NCBI RefSeq assembly: GCF_001649575.2
Contig: NC_051443.1
Coordinates: 5,520,195-5,584,194 of the forward strand
Reading direction: 5' to 3'
Source of the DNA: Kryptolebias marmoratus
Lineage: Eukaryota; Chordata; Actinopteri; Cyprinodontiformes; Rivulidae
DNA: 64,000 nucleotides
Positions 58,150-64,000 of the stretch are shown piece by piece. The notes beneath the pieces are model-generated. The model did not search any database and had not been told where the DNA came from. It saw only the letters and a program-made list of their open reading frames with translations. Both the position numbers and the translations under genes were made by a program. Position 1 is the first letter of the stretch. Each line of letters begins with the position of its first letter.

Positions 58150-58405
58150 ACAAATAAAAATACACTTCAGATAACTGTTTTCAGGTGTTGATTTTTGTTG
58201 ATTCACATAGCACTCACCTGGATGCTGTATGTTCAAATATGTTGCTTTTTTTTCCAATACGTTTGATTTCAATTAAGTTTTTTAGGCTTAAGGAATAATC
58301 ATATTGCAGGGTGACTGACAATATCAAAGCCTGTTAGTGAGTTAGGAGGGTGTGTGACAGGATTTTCATATCGGTGGTATAGATTCACATCCTTCGTGTA
58401 TAGAC
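58150..58405 (+). repeat. Family E repeat, copy 2
   Basis: It matches 45085-45330 in order but with many differences. There is no R1 around it here, so family E is a separate repeat and not part of R1. Confidence 0.4.
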
Positions 58406-59799
58406 TTGCTTCAAAAATACAACCCCCACGCCCCCACCCACCGGACATCTTGACTTCAGTTTTGAAGAACAAAGAGGGGATACTTCGTCCATTTTTTTTT
58501 TAGCTCCATGATCCAAAACCGTGTGTGTGTGTGGTAGCAAGCTGCACTGAGAACCGCTAACAAACACAAACCCCATTTTCTCAGCATGCATGATGACACC
58601 TTGACACATCCAATCAGAAGGGGACACAAACAAACACCATAGTTCAGGTGTACCACTGCAAGTCGCTCACCTTAGTTAGGTTTTTATTTTTAAAGACCTC
58701 TGTCCTGTTCTCTTACATCACAAACAAATTCTCCACTCAGTGTTGGATTAACGAGGAGGCAATTGTTCATGAGCTTCGGTTGAACAAGCCTAAAATCTCT
58801 AAACTCTGAGGATATTCCTGTTTGTTCATTTTCTCATCCTCCTCCTCCTCAGTAAATGTAATGCAAGGGATTTTCTATGACAGCCTGACACACACAGAGC
58901 ACTCAGGCTGCAGTTAAAAAAAACAAGCTACTTCCTGGATACATTTTCAGTCTCCCAGCAACGAGTGATGAACTTGGGCACAGTCTGTACATGTGCGCCC
59001 TCTACGTGCTTTGTTTGGACTTTACCCCCACATCATGCACAGAGGACACCTAGTTCTAAGTGAAAAGGGCTGTACAGTAGATTAGATCTAGATTTATTTT
59101 CCTGTAATGCAGTCAGCAAAAAAAAAAAAAAAAAAAAACAAGTGCATTACTCAAATGAGAGGTGATTAAGAAGGAAAGTAGTTTCTGGTCCCTGTACTCC
59201 TCCCAGACGTCTGTACTGTTATGGTTCTTTAAGAAAACATGTACTATTACATCTCTAACTGGTATGTTTGTGTATGAAGAATATCTCTCCTGTAGACTTT
59301 TTCCTCAGAGGACAATTCTTCTCCATTGTTTACTCAGACACCTACTGTTTAAAATGAGTACTACAGGACCACTGATATAAAATAACAACAAACTCTAGAA
59401 AATGTACTTTACCCTGATCATATCAACTAATTTTTCAGAAATAATGGTTACTTCCTGTTTTATCATTTTTAATGTTGAAAAACCATATTACTGATTACTG
59501 GCAAGTTACTGAAAGTGTGTTAAACACAACTGCCGCCTGGCAGATTTTGAAATCTTTTTTTGTATATTATTTGTTAATTATGGGTCAGGTTTTTTGAACA
59601 CAATTTTAAAACAAGACATGGTTGTGAATGATTTTTTAAGTAGTAAAAAATAGTGATGTTTAGAATTATTCACTTCCTTGGCTGTATTAAATTGCAAACA
59701 TACTTAGTCATATCGTATAATGTTGAAAGACTGAATCGTATTGCATCTGTTTTGCTGCTCATGTATTTTTGCCATTTATCACTCATTACTGCCCATTAT
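58406..59799. other. Gene-free stretch
   Basis: It contains a run of 20 A at 59118-59137 and a short (GT)n at 58522-58532. The frames at 58385-58656 and 59162-59380 have no motifs. Confidence 0.4.
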
Positions 59800-60205
59800 A
59801 GCTCTGTTCACCCTCAGTTTGTTAGCAAAATATTTCATGAACCACTGGACAGATTTTAATGAAGCTTTAATTTATTTTTTTTAAATGAAGCTTTCAAAAA
59901 GTACATTCAAAACTGAATGACTTTTGGAGTCAACCTAAAGCAAGATTTCTGCCATAGATGACTGACAATAGCAAACAAAAATGGCAATAATTCAATGGCA
60001 ACTGAACAAATACTGAGCTAAAAAATAGGTCTAGTAGTAGCTGAGACTTAGCAACAACACATACTCTGAGCACTACACATTTGGCAACTAAACAACTACA
60101 ATTTTCTAATTTCTCAACACAAGATGATCTTAGTTTGTACTTTTGGCATGAAAGGGGGTGGGCGATATGCATTTCTACAAGGAATGCTTGGCCTTTATCA
60201 TTAAA
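59800..60205 (-). repeat. R1 copy, minus strand, with end piece
   Basis: GTTTGTTAGCAAAATATTTC, ATGAACCACTGGACAGATTT, a CTTTTGGAGTCAACCTAAAG box and CAACACATACTCTGAGCACT are in R1 order on the minus strand. An internal duplication repeats AATGAAGCTTT (59859 and 59884). The end piece TTTCTCAACACAAGATGATC to CATTTCTACAAGGAATGCTT follows directly and defines one border of the family. Confidence 0.75.
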
Positions 60206-61149
60206 TAAAATGGTTGACAGATTATTGCATATTGCATCAGCCACAGACCCACAACCTTGTATATACATCATCAATCCAATATAATCCAGTCTTTATGCTC
60301 AGGGTTGGTGAGGGGGTGAATAAGGTGGAACTGGTGCAAAAGTGTGACCAATATAAAATTTTAGCACTGACTAGTTAAATATGGAAAAGAGCAGGAACAG
60401 ACAAAGTGACTGTTAATAAATGCATTGTTTGCTGGATCACAGTGTCTAAGAGTTCATGCAGCACGTGTTAAAGAGAGCAGTAGAATAGTAATGCTGGGAG
60501 ATGAGCTGCGCAGTCAAGTTGTGCCCCTTTTATCGAACCAACTTGCTTTTCACTGCTGAATAAATAAAAAAAAAAGTGCTCAGTAAAAATAAACAGCTGA
60601 AGAGAGAATGCACAGTGAATCAAACTAAACACAGGTGTGCCTTTTGTCCCATGGAGATTATTCCTTCTGCTCAGCAAGAAGCACGTTTTATTTTTCCAGC
60701 CAAAACCACTAAAAAGTCCTTACTAAAGAAGAGAGAAGCCACAGGGACACCACTGACATCTCCCATTCTGCTCAGTCAGTGGCAGAGAAAAGCAGAAGCA
60801 GCACCTCTGAGCTGTTTGCACATGCTCAGTTTTGTCCTTGTGGTGCATTAAACATTCTTGAATCAGGTTTGAGAAAACGTTAGAGACGTTCCAGCAGCTC
60901 CAAATTTCAGTCTGAGTGATCATCATATAGCTAAAAATAGCAGAAGGTACAGTTTACCCTGTTTACATGCTGTTTTTGACAAGAGATGCATAAATTCAGG
61001 GTTTTATCAGAGCAGAAACTCAAAATGCTTTAAAAGTGACCAAATGTCAATAGAAAGTCTCAATTTGAGATTTTTACCCTCTAACAAAAAAGTTATGTAC
61101 ATAAGAATATTGTTATGAATTTTGGTTTATAAAAGTAAAAGGCCTTGCA
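60206..61149. other. Gene-free stretch
   Basis: No feature recognised. The frames at 60468-60926 have no motif. Confidence 0.45.
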
Positions 61150-61540
61150 TACTTTGAATAAATGCATATCACCCATCATCTCATGCCAAAGATTTTAAAC
61201 TATGATCACCTTACGCTGAGAAGGGATAGAATTGTAGCCCATTTTGTTAGACCTTGAAAATGACTGATCTCATGTGATACTGTGAGATCTTGCAAGATGT
61301 ATTGGCATTCGGAGTATGTGCTAGAGATGACTCTCAGCTACTACCACACCACTCTTTAGCTCAATATCTGTAAAACTGACTTTTCTAGCCATTGTTGCAT
61401 TGGCCAATGTTGATTAGCTGCAAGAGCCATCTTGACTTGGGGTGACTTCGATAGTTATTTAGATGTAGACGTACATCCAATGATTACTGAGTTTCAATAA
61501 AATTTGTACATATTTTGCTAACACAGACAGTATTAATTCT
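61150..61540 (+). repeat. R1 copy with upstream end piece, most complete unit
   Basis: It starts with the end piece (AATGCATATCACCCATCATC, ATGATCACCTTACGCTGAG) and runs through GATACTGTGAGATCTTGCAA, GAGTATGTGCTAGAGATGAC, CTTTAGCTCAATATCTGTAA, GAGCCATCTTGACTTGGGGT and TAGACGTACATCCAATGATT to ATATTTTGCTAACACAGACA. It shows that the end piece and the unit belong to one element. Confidence 0.75.
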
Positions 61541-62384
61541 AGCAATTAGGATTATCGGGATCCAACTACAAGTATCTGCTCAGAGTACAGATTAAGTTAT
61601 TTTTCAATGAACAGAATCAGAGTAGCTGCCAAATGCCACTCTTAGTCTTTGTTGTTGACTTGAAATTGAACCTATAATCCATGGTTTTGTGTCAGCTGTG
61701 CCACAGTACTGCTGCTTTACGACAGTCATAAACGGCTGTTACTGTAATGTAAAATGCTAAAATGTCTGTAGAATCTACTTTAAATAAAATAAAAAAAAAC
61801 ACAAAAGGAAAGCAGTAATGAGCCACTAAAAAGCAATGTAACATCGAACAGCAACAGACCACCAGACAGTAGCGAGCAGTGGGCCACCTAACAGCAACAT
61901 TCTGCTGAGCTTCAGAACAATAACTTTTGTGCTATCTCTCAACCTGTGCACGGTGTCAACTGGAGGTCTTTAAAGCTGAGTAACGCTGTGGTTTCGCTAA
62001 CATTGTTAGTTTCAAAATACAAAATGGATTACAGAACTCATGACTGAATTTATTGCTCTAGATGAGAAATGCATTGCTGAGGTGGGGAAAACAATTTTGC
62101 TGCGTTTTAGAGTTGTTGGAGCCACAGTATTTCCTACCCTCTCAACACAACATAAGAGACACAGGTCTTCCCAAGATGCATAAAAAATCTATTATCTCCT
62201 GGCCTTTTTTTGTTGATGTTGATAAGAAAACTTAGTTTTGTTTGTTTGATTGTTTTCCTAATACTGCCATGTATAGCTACTGAGAAGTAACACACAAGAT
62301 GGAAGTGATTTTAATTACTTTAAAAGACTTGGTATGTAACCTCAAGGCCTGTGCTGTAAAAAATGCAGACACCTTTGACTCCAG
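61541..62384. other. Gene-free stretch
   Basis: No gene or repeat recognised. Confidence 0.45.
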
Positions 62385-62482
62385 TAGTTAAAGGCAAAGT
62401 CTTAAAAACAGATCTCGTGCAATCATTAGGTGCAAAAAGTATGTGCTGGGGAAACCTCCGCGCTCATACCACACTGATTTTT

Positions 62483-63449
62483 AGTGAAGTAAAGTGAAGT
62501 GAGATTTATTTATATAGCACTTTTCGGCAACAAGCCGATCCAAAGCGCTTTACAACAGAAACGACAACAGAATCAAATACAGCAGGTACATCATCAAACA
62601 CAGAAAAAAAAAACCACATCAATCATGTATAATCTAAATGAAATATAGGATAATCTAAATAAAATCACAAAACCAGACATATCTAAGCATGAGCTAAGAC
62701 AGTCAAAATAGTAGCTAAAATAATCTAAATAAAATCATGATAAAGTTAAAGCTGAACTAAACAACAATTAAGAATCTAACAATCTAACAAAATTCACAAA
62801 CAATAATTGTTTTGGGTCAGGCATACTTGTTTTCGTCTGCCTTGAAAGCCTTGCTGATACTTCTCAATGGTGAATCCAAACAGACAAATTCCAGGTCCAT
62901 TCCGCCTGATTCGAGCAAGCAACTTTTTCCAAGATGTAACCAATATCATTCATGAGTTCCTGAACTGCAATTCAGTCTGCGGTCCTGTAAAAGGATTGCA
63001 TTTAACTTGCGATTCAGCTCCCGTAACCACACAGTTTGATTGTTGACCGCCGAACCCATCAAACGAATTTGACGATAAGTCAGGTAAGTGCCTAATCCTA
63101 CTATTAAAAACCCAAATATGTAAAGATCTTCTTCCAAAGACAAAAAATGATAGACAAACAATATTCCATTTCCTTCAGGAATCCACTGTGTATCCAGCAA
63201 AAAAAAATTCCTATCAGGGTAAGACTGAGCGCTCCCAAGTTCTGTCTTCCCGTCGAGAAAATTTGATAAATTGCGTTGAGAGACCAGCTGACCAGATCCA
63301 TGGTTTAAACATTTTAGAGAATATGTAAAATAGAGGTTCCAAAAAGAAAGCAGGGCAGAGAGGCAGAGGGGGGTGGGGGTGGGGGTTTAGGAGACAGAGA
63401 GAAAAGAAACGTGTCCGCCTTCCACCAAGAGCAGAGAGAGCAGAGAGTT
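62483..63449 (-). mobile_element. L2-tailed non-autonomous retroelement, copy B
   Basis: Read on the minus strand it starts CTCTGCTCTTGGTGGAAGGC and ends in GTAAAGCGCTTTGGATCGGC, AAAAGTGCTATATAAATAAA and short TCACTT repeats, the same head and tail as copy A. About 450 bp of copy A's middle are missing. It sits inside an R1 unit, in the opposite direction to it. Confidence 0.7.
62946..63301 (-). pseudogene. Small membrane-protein frame of copy B, broken
   Basis: The ATG at 63301 starts MDLVSWSLNAIYQIFSTGR, matching copy A in all but one of 19 residues. The frame then slips: the segment with the membrane helix, DLYIFGFLIVGLGTYLTYRQ, is in another frame (62946-63200) and lacks five residues of the helix compared with copy A. 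It then continues to ELNRKLNAILLQDRRLN. The two copies are damaged at different points, so the intact ancestor carried all three segments in one frame, by inference. I do not recognise the family. Confidence 0.45.
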
Positions 63450-63695
63450 TAACATTTTTAAAATTAACCAATTTAAGCCACGTTTGTGTTTGCTAAGTTC
63501 ACATAGCCATGGTGGCCATCTTGAATCAGGTCAATTCCAAAATTTAATTCATTGTAGATAAACATCCAACGATTATTTCATGAAAGTTTTATTAACATCC
63601 ACCAAATGGTTCATGAAATATTCTCTAACAAACAGAAACATGCATATAGACATGGGCAAAAAGAGCATCACTGTTTTGCCATTTTTTGGCAATGA

Positions 63696-64000
63696 AATGG
63701 GACAAAGTTTCATATTTAACGTATTGAATAGACAATATCAAGATGCTAAATTGAATTTGACATGGTTTAGCAACAGACAACACACCTTACAATAATTTCA
63801 CACCATCAGCATGGCACGGGTGTGTGTATGTGATACACTCTATAGTGAGAGTTCGTTCCCTGTGTATTTATTACAAAGCCAAGAAATTATAAATCAATAC
63901 AGAACTTATAAGTTATTAGTTAAGGACAATAACAGTAAATTTTGGGAACAAAGGGGTAGCGGAACTAAAGTAAGGTCACCGTTTTGTCCGGACTCTGGAG
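63696..64000. other. Gene-free stretch at the window end
   Basis: No feature recognised. A chance frame covers 63580-63795. Confidence 0.45.

Larger units (their letters stand above)
62385..63695 (+). repeat. R1 copy split by L2-tailed element B
   Basis: R1 words TTTGACTCCAGTAGTTAAAG, GATCTCGTGCAATCATTAGG and CTCATACCACACTGATTTTT occupy 62385-62480. R1 resumes at about 63460 with AACCAATTTAAGCCACGTTT, GCCATGGTGGCCATCTTGAA and CCAAATGGTTCATGAAATAT, ending near 63695. Confidence 0.75.

Overview
The window looks like teleost fish DNA: AT-rich, intron- or intergenic-like, and dominated by transposable elements typical of ray-finned fish (Ty3/gypsy, L2-type and other non-LTR elements, Tc1, hAT, MITEs, tRNA-type SINE). 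I found no host protein-coding gene, no exon I can defend, and no rRNA or tRNA gene. Nearly all short open frames are chance readings or pieces of repeats. The species cannot be told from the sequence.

The one intact gene system is an LTR retrotransposon at 31737-37248 on the minus strand. It has two 486-bp LTRs that I read as identical, an ATCAT target duplication, a tRNA-Leu-type primer site, a polypurine tract, and a single uninterrupted gag-pol frame of 1488 codons from the first ATG. Its domain order is Gag (SCAN-like) - CCHC knuckle - protease - integrase - reverse transcriptase - RNase H. Integrase before reverse transcriptase is the order of the Gmr1 lineage described from cod, not of ordinary Ty3/gypsy elements. 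Parts of an older, probably Sushi-like gypsy element lie just to its left (30880-31590).

Layout: 0-8.8 kb, unique AT-rich DNA, an old dispersed repeat (family D), and two loci of a roughly 300-bp unit family (here R1), one split by a 1.6-kb insertion that holds a 440-bp LTR-like block and an assembly gap. 8.8-13.2 kb, a non-autonomous L2-tailed retroelement with remnants of a small membrane-protein frame, then a decayed L2-like LINE split by a DNA element that itself carries a second L2 tail. 13-21.6 kb, R1 arrays, a 606-bp MITE, a hAT-like element with a CpG-rich core, and a RT fragment split by another hAT relic. 21.6-31 kb, mostly unique DNA. 31-38 kb, the gypsy elements and the second copy of the 440-bp block. 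38-52.4 kb, a second hAT-like copy, a LINE fragment, a Tc1 element, a SINE, a TA-flanked MITE and a hAT element with perfect 8-bp target duplication. 52-64 kb, unique DNA alternating with many R1 copies and a second L2-tailed element.

The R1 family links the window together: I count about 17 loci on both strands, often as two units in tandem about 290-305 bp apart, and at least five of them have been split by other elements. Several unique blocks (for example 17690-18010, 27530-27870, 55500-55760, 57830-58090) have the texture of conserved non-coding DNA, but this cannot be shown without a comparison.
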